DNA of 64,000 bases from Pseudarthrobacter sulfonivorans (GTDB lineage Bacteria; Actinomycetota; Actinomycetes; Actinomycetales; Micrococcaceae), in assembly GCF_014712225.1 (NCBI RefSeq), contig NZ_JACXBW010000010.1, forward strand, positions 124,001-188,000, read 5' to 3'. The position numbers and the translations under genes were made by a program. Numbering within the stretch: position 1 is the stretch's first letter; every line of letters starts with the position of its first letter. Shown here in pieces: positions 45,664 to 54,762 of the stretch. The notes below the pieces were generated by a model. The model was not told where the DNA came from. It did not search any database and was given only the letters and a program-made list of their open reading frames with translations.

Positions 45664-46167
45664 ATGTCAACTAAGGAAGCCGCAGATCACTTGGCACTTA
45701 TTCCGCTGAAGGGGCGCGGGCGTGGTCTTCCTCCGCTCGTCCATCCCGAAATTGCGCCGTTCTGGAATTCGGTTGCGGCCGGACGGCTCTCTCTGCAACG
45801 GTGCAAGGCCTGCGGGACGCTCAGGTTCCCGCTGGCTCCAAGATGCCATACATGCCTGAGCGCCTCCTACGATTGGGAGGTCATCGATCCTCGGGGTTCG
45901 GTAAACGTCGCAGTCCTCAATCCCAGCGCTCCTGAAGGGATGCCGCGGATCGGCCTCGAGCCCCCATGGCAGGACGTGACCCCCTACATTACCGGCGCGG
46001 TTGACATGGACTGCGGCATCCGGCTGCCAGGACGAATTATCTGCGACTGCAACCAGGCGCGAATCCCCGGAACTCGTGTCCGGGGCGTCATATTGGAGAC
46101 AACGGATGGCACTCCCGTATATGGCTTTGCGCATACCTGTGTTGTTGAGGTTGACGCCCCAGCGTAA
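45664..46167 (+). CDS. DUF35 OB-fold/zinc-ribbon protein 1
   Basis: 167 residues. The zinc ribbon is CKACGTLRFPLAPRCHTC (two CxxC pairs), followed by an OB fold (GSVNVAVLNP, TPYITGAVDMDCGIRLPGRI). DUF35 proteins bind acyl-CoA and form complexes with thiolase-like enzymes. The start lies two bases after the thiolase-like stop, and GAGGGG precedes it. Confidence 0.87.
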   Translation: MSTKEAADHLALIPLKGRGRGLPPLVHPEIAPFWNSVAAGRLSLQRCKACGTLRFPLAPRCHTCLSASYDWEVIDPRGSVNVAVLNPSAPEGMPRIGLEPPWQDVTPYITGAVDMDCGIRLPGRIICDCNQARIPGTRVRGVILETTDGTPVYGFAHTCVVEVDAPA

Positions 46168-46244
46168 CTATCACCGCAGGACCCGGATTCCTGCGCCCAC
46201 TGGCACCTCGCAGGGCCGACTCTGTCCAGGGTTTTATTGACGAG

Positions 46245-46281
46245 GGCTGGGGTTTGCTGCTTACGAGAGCAAGCCCCAGCC
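46245..46281 (+). terminator. Strong hairpin after the first DUF35 gene
   Basis: GGCTGGGG pairs with CCCCAGCC, and TTGCT pairs with AGCAA inside it, a 13-bp stem with one mismatch and a nine-base loop. No T-run follows, as is common in actinomycetes. Confidence 0.6.
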
Positions 46282-46494
46282 ACGGAGCAGATCCCACGTG
46301 CCTGGGCTATAGGGCTGGCCGCATGCGATACCGGTTTGCCGCCGCTGCCGACGTCGTGGGTGACGCTGGCGAACCCGAACAGGGGCGCGCCGTCTTCGCA
46401 GGATCCAGCGCGCCCAATGGTCTGTCACGTACCGGCGGTGAAGGCCAAACCGCATCAGACTGACTAGATTTCCCCTGATTTACCTTGGCGGCCG

Positions 46495-46508
46495 AAGGGT
46501 TGACAAGA
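46495..46508. promoter_or_regulatory. Operator candidate h (AAGGGTTGACAAGA)
   Basis: The right half matches the consensus and the left arm is degenerate. A second half-site (GTTAGTTGGCTG) begins at 46511, and TATATT lies at 46529. It precedes the second thiolase-like gene by about 105 bases. Confidence 0.5.
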
Positions 46509-46613
46509 AAGTTAGTTGGCTGTTCACTTATATTCGAAGTGGTCCGCATCACGAGTAAGTGATACGCCACAGTGTCCGTCGGAATGTCTTCGGACTCCAG
46601 CAAAGGAGCTACG

Positions 46614-47816
46614 GTGAAATTTGGCGCTTGTGTGGTTGGTCTCGGCACCAGCGAGGTGATCGGGAAAGATCCCGGCCGCAGCCCGCTGCGCTTGCAGTTC
46701 GAGTCGTTCCGCGCCGCGCTGAAGGATGCCAACCTCCAGAAGGCCGATGTCAACGGCATGGTGACCGCCTGGGGCGCTCCGCGCGGCGTTGACTATGACG
46801 AGTTCGTGGTGGCTGCAGGTTTAGACCTTACTTGGGTAAGCCAGCTGTGGACCCACGGCAGGTGGACAGCCACCGCGATCCAGCAGGCTGCCATGGCCGT
46901 GTCCACAGGTGTTGCCGACGTTGTGGCGGTCATCAACAGCCACGTAGCCGGTCAGGGTTACTCGCGCCATTTCGGCACCATGATCTCACCACTCGGCGGT
47001 TCCATGGACGAGGCGATGCGCGACGGAGGAGGCCCCTATGGAAACTGGACGGTCCACGGCACACCGGGCGCCGGTGCAGGGGCAGCATTGGCCGCGAGGC
47101 AGTACATGGACCGTTATGGTGCAACGGAAGACGATCTCGCCGTGATTCCTGTAACCCAGCGGGCATTCGCCGGCAACAATCCCCAGGCTCTCCTTCGCAA
47201 CCAGCCGCTGACCACCGACCAGTACTTGGCAGAACCCAAGCTCTTCGGCCCGCTCCGGCAGTCGGACATGTGCGAAATGGTGGATGCCTCGACCTGCCTG
47301 ATCGTGACTACGCCGGAGCGCGCAGCCGAACTCGGGCGGCCCATGGTGCATATCGCGGGGATCCAAGGCATCCGGGCTAATCGAGACAGTTATGTCTTCT
47401 TCTCTCGCCCCGGCCTGGGCGCAGGCGTGGGCAAGTCCTACGACTACGTCGCACCCAAGACCTTTCCGGTGTTTGAGATGGCCGGCCTCGGACGAGAAGA
47501 CATGGATGGTTTCTACACCTACGATCCATTTTCGTCCCAGATCTGGATGGCTCTAGAACGCTGGGGATACGTGGGTGCCGGAGAAGCCGCCGCCTATTGC
47601 CGTGAGTACGGAATCGGCCTTGACTCTCCACTTCCCATGAACACTTCCGGGGGAAGCCTGGCAGAGGGCCACCTCTACGGCTACGGACACATGCTCGAGA
47701 TGGTCCGACAGTTGCGCGGCGAGGCAGGTGCGCGGCAGATCGAAGGTGCTAAGGCGTTGCAATGGGGTACCCCTTGGGGCGACTCCCTGGTCATGACAAC
47801 CGAAGGAGTGAGGTAA
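46614..47816 (+). CDS. Thiolase-like (Ltp2/SCP-x type) protein 2
   Basis: 400 residues from a GTG preceded by AAAGGAG; an open extension of 14 residues lacks a start signal. It is a clear paralogue of the protein at 44474 (GVDYDEFVVAAGLDLTWVSQ, WTHGRWTATA, NTSGGSLAEGHLYGYGHM). The thiolase cysteine is again absent. Its DUF35 partner follows directly. Confidence 0.86.
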   Translation: MKFGACVVGLGTSEVIGKDPGRSPLRLQFESFRAALKDANLQKADVNGMVTAWGAPRGVDYDEFVVAAGLDLTWVSQLWTHGRWTATAIQQAAMAVSTGVADVVAVINSHVAGQGYSRHFGTMISPLGGSMDEAMRDGGGPYGNWTVHGTPGAGAGAALAARQYMDRYGATEDDLAVIPVTQRAFAGNNPQALLRNQPLTTDQYLAEPKLFGPLRQSDMCEMVDASTCLIVTTPERAAELGRPMVHIAGIQGIRANRDSYVFFSRPGLGAGVGKSYDYVAPKTFPVFEMAGLGREDMDGFYTYDPFSSQIWMALERWGYVGAGEAAAYCREYGIGLDSPLPMNTSGGSLAEGHLYGYGHMLEMVRQLRGEAGARQIEGAKALQWGTPWGDSLVMTTEGVR

Positions 47817-47820
47817 CCAC

Positions 47821-48324
47821 GTGAAGCAGTCTGAGAATCCAGTCCGATTCGACCTGGTTCGCGTGGATGCGGCAGCAGGGCCAGCACCGCACCTCCATCC
47901 GGACATCGCGGGGTTTTGGAGTTCGTTGGACCACGGCCAGCTCTCGCTCCAAAGATGCGGTTCCTGTGAGACCCTTCGTTTCCCGATCTCGCCCAACTGC
48001 CACGAATGTCTAAGCAGTGACTTCTCGTGGGAGCCGATTGAACCTCGAGGCACCGTCAATGTGGCCATCCAGGCCCATGAGGCCGTATCGAAGTTACCGG
48101 CCAGTGGAATAAGCCTGTCAGAGCCCTGGCGCGGCATGACCCCTTACCTATCCGGCGTGGTCGACATGGACGCGGGCGTGCGGCTTCCCGGCCGTATTGT
48201 CTGCCGTTGCGGCGACGCCCTCATCCCAGGCACGGAAGTCAACGCCGTGCTGCTCGATGCGGCCCAGGACATCACGATCTACGGGTTCCTGCATGAATGC
48301 GAAACAACGAGGAGAACTAAATGA
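47821..48324 (+). CDS. DUF35 OB-fold/zinc-ribbon protein 2
   Basis: 167 residues. Zinc ribbon CGSCETLRFPISPNCHEC and OB fold (GTVNVAIQAH, TPYLSGVVDMDAGVRLPGRI) match DUF35 protein 1. It starts with GTG four bases after the thiolase-like stop and ends in an ATGA overlap with HyuA, which ties the lyase pair to the Hyu enzyme. Confidence 0.87.
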   Translation: MKQSENPVRFDLVRVDAAAGPAPHLHPDIAGFWSSLDHGQLSLQRCGSCETLRFPISPNCHECLSSDFSWEPIEPRGTVNVAIQAHEAVSKLPASGISLSEPWRGMTPYLSGVVDMDAGVRLPGRIVCRCGDALIPGTEVNAVLLDAAQDITIYGFLHECETTRRTK

Positions 48325-50507
48325 GTGTCAGTGAACAGTCGGATTCGGGTAGGAGGCAGTTCTCGATCGGAATCGATGTCGGCGGAACGTTCACGGACCT
48401 CGCGTGCGGTGACGGAAAGTCCTTGTGGCGGGCCAAATCCCCTACGGATCCGCAGAACTTCGGCCGGGGCGTCATGGGCGCTTGCCAGCTCGTGGCCGAG
48501 CAAATCGGTTTGAGCCTCGACGACCTCCTCGGCCAGGTCGCACGATTCGGCCTCGGCACCACGGCAGTCACGAATGCGCTGGTTGAGAAGCATGGTGTCA
48601 AGGCTGGCCTGCTAATGACTGTGGGCTTCGAGGACACGCTCGACATGGCACGATCCCGGAGGGTGTCTTCCAACGGGTGGCTGATTCCACCGTGGAGCCC
48701 GATCGAACGTTCCGCTGTGGTGGGAATCAACGAGCGTGTGGACCGGGAGGGGGCGGTCCTCGTACCCGTCGACCTTGGCGAGGTCCGCACTCGTGTGGAC
48801 GAACTCATCGCAGAACATCAGATTGAGGCCATCGCGGTCTCGTTCCTCTGGTCGTTCAAGAACCCGGCCAATGAGCTCGCAGTTGTCGAATACATCCGCA
48901 GGGAATATCCCGACATGCCGGTGTTCAGCGGCGTCGAACTCCACCCGAGTATCCGGGAATACGAGCGGACTTTGGTGGCGGCACTTAACGCGGTAACCAG
49001 CAATGCGCTTGACGGCATTGAGGCACTGGCCGGTGAGCTCAAGTCAAACGGTCTTCAAGTACCGCTCCTGCTGCTCCAGACCAGCGGTGGAACGGTAACC
49101 CTGGCAGAGGCGCGACGGTCCCCGGTGGTCCTGGTCGCTTCCGGCCCGGCCGCCGGCGTCATGGCAGCCGCCGAGGTGTGCGCGGACGAGGGCCTGACTG
49201 ACGCCATCTGCGGCGACATGGGTGGCACGAGCTTTGACCTGGCGGTCATCGCCGGCGGGCAACCGCAGCGCTCAGAGCGCGGCGAACTGCACGGGATGAT
49301 CATCGCCCAGCCTCGCATCGACACCCTTTCCATCGGCTCCGGTGGGGGCTCGATCGCGTGGGTCGACGGCCGCGGGCTGCTTCGCGTGGGTCCTCGATCC
49401 GCCCGAGCCTGGCCCGGCCCGGCCTGTTACGGCAACGGCGGCACCGACGCGACAATCACCGACGCCCTCGTTGTTCTCGGCTACATCGACCCAGCCAGTT
49501 TCCTCGGCGGCACGATGACCCTCGATCGCGCGGCATCAATGCGTGTGTGCGGTGAACTGGGGGCAAAGCTCGGTCTCTCCGCGGAAGACGCGGCGTGGGG
49601 CATCCGCGAGATCGCCCTCGCTGAGATGACCAAGGCCACAAAGCTTCACGCTGGCTCCAGCGGTCTCGATCCGCGACGGCTCTCATTGATCTCCTACGGA
49701 GGGAGCGGCGGCCTGTTTACGGGGAGTATCGCCGCAGCGGCGAACATTTCGACAGTGATCGTCCCTCCTGCAGCCTCGGTTCTGTCCGCTTTCGGCGCAG
49801 CATCCGCCGATGTCAGACGCCAGAGGATCAAGTCCGCCAGCCTGCTGCTGACTGCGGCGGATGCGCAGACCATCGCAACGGATCTGCGCAGTCTCGGGGA
49901 AAGTGTCTTTCAGGATGTCGGCGAAGACGGCGTGGCCGAAAGCGATCGGATCGTCACGTATGACGTTGGCGTCCGCTTCTACCGCCAGACGTCGGAAGTA
50001 TCGGTGGCTCTAGCCGGTACTGAATTCGACGCGAGCGCAGTCCGCGACGCTTTCCTCGCTATCTACGCGAGCCGGTACGGTGCGGGAGCCGTTGGGCGCA
50101 ACACGCCGCTCGAACTGACCTTCCTCCGGGCCGTCGCAACGGGCCGGCTCCCACGGGCAACTTTCCCGGTTGACACGTCGCCGAGATCGAGCGGCACGCG
50201 GGCGCCTTCGTCGTATCGCTCGGTCTATCTGGACCGCGATGGCGCTCAGGACCTGCCCTGCTACCGGACCCCCGACCTCGTGCCAGGTGATTGGGTAGAG
50301 GGCCCCGCGCTCGCCGATGATGTGGACACCACAGTGTTCATCCCACGTGGCGCCATCCTGACAATGGGGGAGCGCCGCTCCCTTAGGTTGGACATGAGCT
50401 CTTCACCGCTCGCGGACGACATCGATTCCACAGTGTTTATCCCACACGGCGCGACCCTTGCAACGGGTGAGCGGCGTTCCCTCAGAATGGACGTGACCTC
50501 CTCATGA
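48321..50507 (+). CDS. Hydantoinase/acetone-carboxylase-type subunit A (HyuA)
   Basis: 728 residues. The ASKHA-type ATP-binding start IGIDVGGTFTDL, the central FGLGTTAVTNAL, QTSGGTVTLAEAR, GDMGGTSFDLAVI and SIGSGGGSIAWVD are typical of HyuA and AcxA/ApcA. Such enzymes use ATP to activate a carbonyl or amide for hydrolysis or carboxylation. The last 65 residues are a tandem duplication (about 664-696 and 697-728). Start overlaps the DUF35 stop and the stop overlaps HyuB (ATGA), so the subunits are translated together. Confidence 0.88.
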   Translation: MSVSEQSDSGRRQFSIGIDVGGTFTDLACGDGKSLWRAKSPTDPQNFGRGVMGACQLVAEQIGLSLDDLLGQVARFGLGTTAVTNALVEKHGVKAGLLMTVGFEDTLDMARSRRVSSNGWLIPPWSPIERSAVVGINERVDREGAVLVPVDLGEVRTRVDELIAEHQIEAIAVSFLWSFKNPANELAVVEYIRREYPDMPVFSGVELHPSIREYERTLVAALNAVTSNALDGIEALAGELKSNGLQVPLLLLQTSGGTVTLAEARRSPVVLVASGPAAGVMAAAEVCADEGLTDAICGDMGGTSFDLAVIAGGQPQRSERGELHGMIIAQPRIDTLSIGSGGGSIAWVDGRGLLRVGPRSARAWPGPACYGNGGTDATITDALVVLGYIDPASFLGGTMTLDRAASMRVCGELGAKLGLSAEDAAWGIREIALAEMTKATKLHAGSSGLDPRRLSLISYGGSGGLFTGSIAAAANISTVIVPPAASVLSAFGAASADVRRQRIKSASLLLTAADAQTIATDLRSLGESVFQDVGEDGVAESDRIVTYDVGVRFYRQTSEVSVALAGTEFDASAVRDAFLAIYASRYGAGAVGRNTPLELTFLRAVATGRLPRATFPVDTSPRSSGTRAPSSYRSVYLDRDGAQDLPCYRTPDLVPGDWVEGPALADDVDTTVFIPRGAILTMGERRSLRLDMSSSPLADDIDSTVFIPHGATLATGERRSLRMDVTSS

Positions 50508-52576
50508 CGCTCGACAACATCTCACTTGAGGTCATGCGGCACCAACTGGAGGCCTTCTGCGCCGAAGGCGCCGTGACCATCCGCCGCACGGCAGTAAGCC
50601 CACTCGTGGTCGAGGGCGGCGACTACTCGTGCACCATGCTCGACGGCGTTGGCCGCCTGGTTACCGGTGGCGGACATATTCCGTACCACTTCTTCGCGGC
50701 CACCAACGCGATCGAGGGCGTCCTTAAAGAGCACGGCTCTGAGATCTACGACGGCGACGTCTTCCTGGCCAACGATCCGCACCGCGGAGGCGGACTGCAC
50801 GCTCAGGACGTGTTCATCATGCGGCCGGTGTTCGCAGCGGGTCGGCTCGTCGCATGGATGGCTAATTCTGCCCATGTTGTGGACGTGGGTGGCATGGTTC
50901 CGGGCTCGTTCGCGCCAGCTGCCACAGAGGCCTACCAGGAGGCGCTTCGGTTGCCCCCCGTAAAGATCACTTCCCGCGGAGTTGAGCAGAAGGATATTTG
51001 GAGCATCCTGCTCAACAACGTCCGCATGTCAGACCTGGTCGAGATGGACATCCGTGCCTTGTGCGCGGGTGTCGATATCGCAGCCGCGAAGGTTCAGGAA
51101 CTCGCCGAGGAAATTGGACCCGACGCGCTGCAGGCGGGCTTCGACGAGCTCAACCGTCGCACGGAGGCGGCAGTCCGGCGGGAACTCGAAATCCTGGAGG
51201 ACGGGGTCTACCGGTCAACCAGCTGGACAGAGTGGAATGAAGAGCGGTTCCGTATTCCATGTACGACGACGGTAGCCGGAGACTCGATCCGGTTCGACTT
51301 CACCGGGGCTGCCGACCAGACCACCCACTTCTTCAACACCAAGACGTACATCGTCAAGGGGAAGATCGGGGTGGAGCTCCGGCGCATGATGGGGCGCGAT
51401 CTTCCGCTCAACCAGGGGTTCTACGACGCTTTGGACGTGTACTGCCCTGAGGGAAGCATTGTGAACTGTACGCACCCCGCTCCCGTCGGTGCCGCACACC
51501 TGATGGCGTCACACGATGCGAGCGAAGCGGCCCAGCGGACCTTCCATCAGGCGGTCGCAGCTTCGCCGGAGAGCCCAAGCCGGCCGTTCCTGTCCAGTTC
51601 GCAGGCGATGTCGGCCAACACGGTGGTTACCTTTCACGGACAGGGTCTGACCGGGAACACCGATTCATGGATCATGGTCGACGGAACCGCCGCCGGGTCG
51701 CCGGCAGGCAACGACCGCGACGGCACCGACTTCAGCTTCTATCTGCTCGGCTCAACTGCCTCGATCGAGACGAATGATGTTGAGGTCAGCGAGTCCTGGT
51801 ACCCGCTTCGGTTCACCCACCGCCGCCGTTCGACTGGGGTTAGCGGTGCTGGCGAGTTCCGTGGCGGTTCCGGAGTCGACCTGGAGTTCACCGTTGCTGG
51901 TTCCCCGCTTCTGACCGGTTCCAGCATCGGCGGGCACGGACTTGTCCCTCTGGTCGGAACGGCCGGAGGTGCGCCCGGACGTCCGACGAGGATCGAACTG
52001 CGAGATCCCGAAGGGGTAGGGGCGCGAATCAGCACCCTCACCCAGGGCTTCGCGCTGCCCGAAGGCCACAGCTACTCGGTGAGGGCCGCCGGCGGCGGGG
52101 GCTGGGGCGATCCGCTGGACCGTGACGTTGCGGCGGTGCTTCACGATGTGGAGACTGGACGCATCACGGCCGAGGAGGCCAGCGAGGTCTACGGCGTGGA
52201 TGCTTATTCCCGCACGGCTTCCGGACGGCCGGAGCTACTTCAAGAGCGGCTGCGGCAGGCTGAGCCTGCTGCGGTTCAGCCGAAGGATGTTGACCCCGAT
52301 GAATTGCGATCGGTGGCTTCCCACCCGATCACGCCCGGTGTGGAGCAGCGCGGGGGAGTAGCTGTCAGCATCCGGTCCGGCGCGGTGCTGGCACATTCAC
52401 CCGCTCACTGGACCGAAGGTTGCCCTGTCCTCCGCGTACCCGTCGTCGACGGAGTGGAGACGCGAAGCTACCTGGATCCAATGACCGGTCACATCCTGCA
52501 CACGGAAGTTGCGGTAGCCGGCGAGACCAGGAGCTTCGAATCAAGCCCCGCCCGCTGGACCGCCTGGGAGCGCTAA
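50504..52576 (+). CDS. Hydantoinase/acetone-carboxylase-type subunit B (HyuB) with C-terminal extension
   Basis: 690 residues. Motifs: EVMRHQLEAFCAEGAVTIRRTA, GGDYSCTMLD, FLANDPHRGGGLHAQDV, WMANSAHVVDVGG, GEFRGGSGVDLEF and AAGGGGWGDPLDRD. The family usually ends soon after the last motif; here about 140 further residues follow, including HWTEGCPVLRVPVVDG and SYLDPMTGHILHTEV. This tail resembles a separate small subunit of acetone/acetophenone carboxylases only in a general way. With HyuA it forms the catalytic enzyme. Confidence 0.88.
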   Translation: MTLDNISLEVMRHQLEAFCAEGAVTIRRTAVSPLVVEGGDYSCTMLDGVGRLVTGGGHIPYHFFAATNAIEGVLKEHGSEIYDGDVFLANDPHRGGGLHAQDVFIMRPVFAAGRLVAWMANSAHVVDVGGMVPGSFAPAATEAYQEALRLPPVKITSRGVEQKDIWSILLNNVRMSDLVEMDIRALCAGVDIAAAKVQELAEEIGPDALQAGFDELNRRTEAAVRRELEILEDGVYRSTSWTEWNEERFRIPCTTTVAGDSIRFDFTGAADQTTHFFNTKTYIVKGKIGVELRRMMGRDLPLNQGFYDALDVYCPEGSIVNCTHPAPVGAAHLMASHDASEAAQRTFHQAVAASPESPSRPFLSSSQAMSANTVVTFHGQGLTGNTDSWIMVDGTAAGSPAGNDRDGTDFSFYLLGSTASIETNDVEVSESWYPLRFTHRRRSTGVSGAGEFRGGSGVDLEFTVAGSPLLTGSSIGGHGLVPLVGTAGGAPGRPTRIELRDPEGVGARISTLTQGFALPEGHSYSVRAAGGGGWGDPLDRDVAAVLHDVETGRITAEEASEVYGVDAYSRTASGRPELLQERLRQAEPAAVQPKDVDPDELRSVASHPITPGVEQRGGVAVSIRSGAVLAHSPAHWTEGCPVLRVPVVDGVETRSYLDPMTGHILHTEVAVAGETRSFESSPARWTAWER

Positions 52577-52656
52577 CCCTCCTCGGTTTACTGAAAACCC
52601 AACGTCGGAAAGTATCCGCGTTCTACCAATATGCCCAAAAACTAAGGAGTAGTTCA

Positions 52657-53880
52657 ATGAAGAACAAAACAAATAGTCGTCAGATTGGATGGCGTCGTCG
52701 TCTCGTTACGGCGATCAGCTTTATGGCTGTCATGAGTGTTGCAGCGACCGGGTGTGCGGCCACGAGCGCCAGCAGCACCAACGAAAGCGGCAAAGCGGAT
52801 TTCGTCCTCTATGCCAGCCTGGGGCGCTCGGGTGCCAGCGCCAGCTTTGCCTCCTCGATTGAGGCCGGTATCAACGCAGCCGTCGCCACGGTCAACGACC
52901 AGGGCGGCCTGCTCGGGCGTCCGATGAAGCTGGAAGTTGAGAATAACGAGAGCGTGGCGACGAAAGCTGTCTCCAACCTGCAGAATCGCCTGCGCAATGG
53001 CGCACCGGACCTCGTCTGGGCAGGCAGCACAAGCTCTGAGACCCTTGCCATGCTCAGCCTCACCACTCGCGAAAAGGTCATCGCGTTGAACAACGCCTCG
53101 GCACCACAGATCGGAGAGGCTTCAACCTTCCCATACAGCTTCAGCGCCGGTGTAGGCAACGAGGCCCAGGCTCAATTCCTCCTTCGAAATTTGAAGGAGA
53201 AGGGGCACAAGACGATTGGTGTCCTGACCGCAAAAGGGGCCTTCGGTGAGGCACTGAGCAGTCAGTACAAAAAGACGTTCGAAGGGGCAGGACTTACGGT
53301 AATACCGGAATCCTACGAGCCCGACGCAGTCGAGATGGACGGCCCCTTGGCGCGAATCCGCGACAAGGGCCCCGACGCGGTCGTCTTCAACGACTTTGTG
53401 CACCCCGCCTACATCCTTGCGAGCCGCGTCAAGGCAGGCATGGGCAACGTGCCCTTCTACGGTGATGCCTCCACCACCATCAACGACATGTCGAAGACGG
53501 TAAGTGCAGATCAGAAGGAGGGGGTCACTCTCATGTCATACAAAGTCCAGACGACCGCCGCTGACCGTCCTGCCGTCAAAAACCTAATCCAGACGCTCAA
53601 CAAGGCCAACGTCTCCATCTCCTCCGGCCTTTATCTCTACGCGCTGGCCTACGACACGGTCCTGGCCTATGCAAACGCCGTTGAGGCAACCAAGTCGACC
53701 GACGTCGATAAGGTCCGGACCGCCATGGAGTCCGGCGAGGGGAAGAAATACGCGCTGGCCCTTACCGACAACATCGGCTGGACCAAAGACGTGCACATCG
53801 GAGCGGGCGAAGACGCGGAACTGTTCAGCCTGATCCCAGTCTCGCCAATGGTCGCAGGCCAGTTCCAACTGCAGAAATAG
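52657..53880 (+). CDS. Branched-chain-type ABC transporter substrate-binding lipoprotein
   Basis: 407 residues starting MKNKTNSRQIGWRRRL, with AAGGAG seven bases upstream. Signal peptide and lipobox SVAATGC give a lipidated Cys. The mature part is a periplasmic-binding protein type I of the LivK class (SSIEAGINAAVATVNDQGGLLGRPMKLE, AGSTSSETLAM). It starts a Liv operon and lies 80 bases after HyuB, probably in the same transcript. Confidence 0.9.
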   Translation: MKNKTNSRQIGWRRRLVTAISFMAVMSVAATGCAATSASSTNESGKADFVLYASLGRSGASASFASSIEAGINAAVATVNDQGGLLGRPMKLEVENNESVATKAVSNLQNRLRNGAPDLVWAGSTSSETLAMLSLTTREKVIALNNASAPQIGEASTFPYSFSAGVGNEAQAQFLLRNLKEKGHKTIGVLTAKGAFGEALSSQYKKTFEGAGLTVIPESYEPDAVEMDGPLARIRDKGPDAVVFNDFVHPAYILASRVKAGMGNVPFYGDASTTINDMSKTVSADQKEGVTLMSYKVQTTAADRPAVKNLIQTLNKANVSISSGLYLYALAYDTVLAYANAVEATKSTDVDKVRTAMESGEGKKYALALTDNIGWTKDVHIGAGEDAELFSLIPVSPMVAGQFQLQK

Positions 53881-53886
53881 GAGGGC

Positions 53887-54762
53887 ATGACCATCGTGGA
53901 AACTGCACTACTAACAGGACTGGTTCTCGGTTCGATCTACATATTGGTGGGAGTCGGTTATAATATCGTGCTCATCACTTCGGGAGCCTTCAATTTTGCG
54001 CAGGCCGCGAAGGTCATGCTTGCTACATTTCTCGCGTACCAGTTCGGGGTGGTGGCGGAGCTTCCCACCCCGCTCGTCATGGTGTTCGGAGCCCTCATCG
54101 GTGCAGCGGTCGGGCTGGCTACCGAGCTCGTCGCCATCCGCCCCGTTGCGGGCAAAGGCCTTCACGGTGAACTGGTCACCACCGTGGGGGTCTCCACCAT
54201 CATCACTGGCATCGTTGTCACGATTTGGGGCACCAACGTACGCCCGGTCAACGCGTTCGTCTCGGCTGAGGTCATCACCGTTCTGGGTGGCAGAATCACC
54301 GTCGATGCGTTGATCCTTGTGATCGTGGCCGTCGTCGTATGCGCGTCGGTCTGGGCATGGTCCCGCTTCACCCTGAGCGGGCTAGCTGCGCTTGCGATCT
54401 CCGAGGACCGCGTAGCCGCAACCCTTCGGGGAATCAACGTCAACCGCTTGTCGATCCTGGCGATGGCAGGCGCCGGTGCCATCGCCGGGGCGATAGGGCC
54501 CATCGTGGGAACCCAAACTCTCGCGGTATCGACCATCGGAGCCGTGGTAACACTGAAAGCCTTCCTTGTTCTCATTGTTGGCGGTATGGGCTCCTTCCCG
54601 GGACTCCTGGTGGGTGGCTTGGTGATCGGACCGATCGAATCTCTCACCGTCCGATACTTCGGGAGTGAATTCTCGACCCCGGTGCTGTTCGCGGTGTTGC
54701 TGATCGTCCTGCTGGTAAAACCCGAAGGACTCTTCGGACAAAAGATAGAGAGGACAGTATGA
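53887..54762 (+). CDS. Branched-chain-type ABC transporter permease (LivH-like)
   Basis: 291 residues with about eight membrane segments. LVLGSIYILVGVGYNIVLITSGAFNFAQ is the LivH N-terminus, and FLVLIVGGMGSFPGLLVGGLVIG is the conserved loop. It follows the binding protein by six bases and overlaps the next gene by ATGA. Confidence 0.92.
   Translation: MTIVETALLTGLVLGSIYILVGVGYNIVLITSGAFNFAQAAKVMLATFLAYQFGVVAELPTPLVMVFGALIGAAVGLATELVAIRPVAGKGLHGELVTTVGVSTIITGIVVTIWGTNVRPVNAFVSAEVITVLGGRITVDALILVIVAVVVCASVWAWSRFTLSGLAALAISEDRVAATLRGINVNRLSILAMAGAGAIAGAIGPIVGTQTLAVSTIGAVVTLKAFLVLIVGGMGSFPGLLVGGLVIGPIESLTVRYFGSEFSTPVLFAVLLIVLLVKPEGLFGQKIERTV

Larger units (their letters stand above)
46168..46613. 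other. Gap between the two thiolase-like/DUF35 units
   Basis: It holds the hairpin terminator at 46245-46281 and the promoter region with operator candidate h. No gene is supported in it. Confidence 0.5.
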
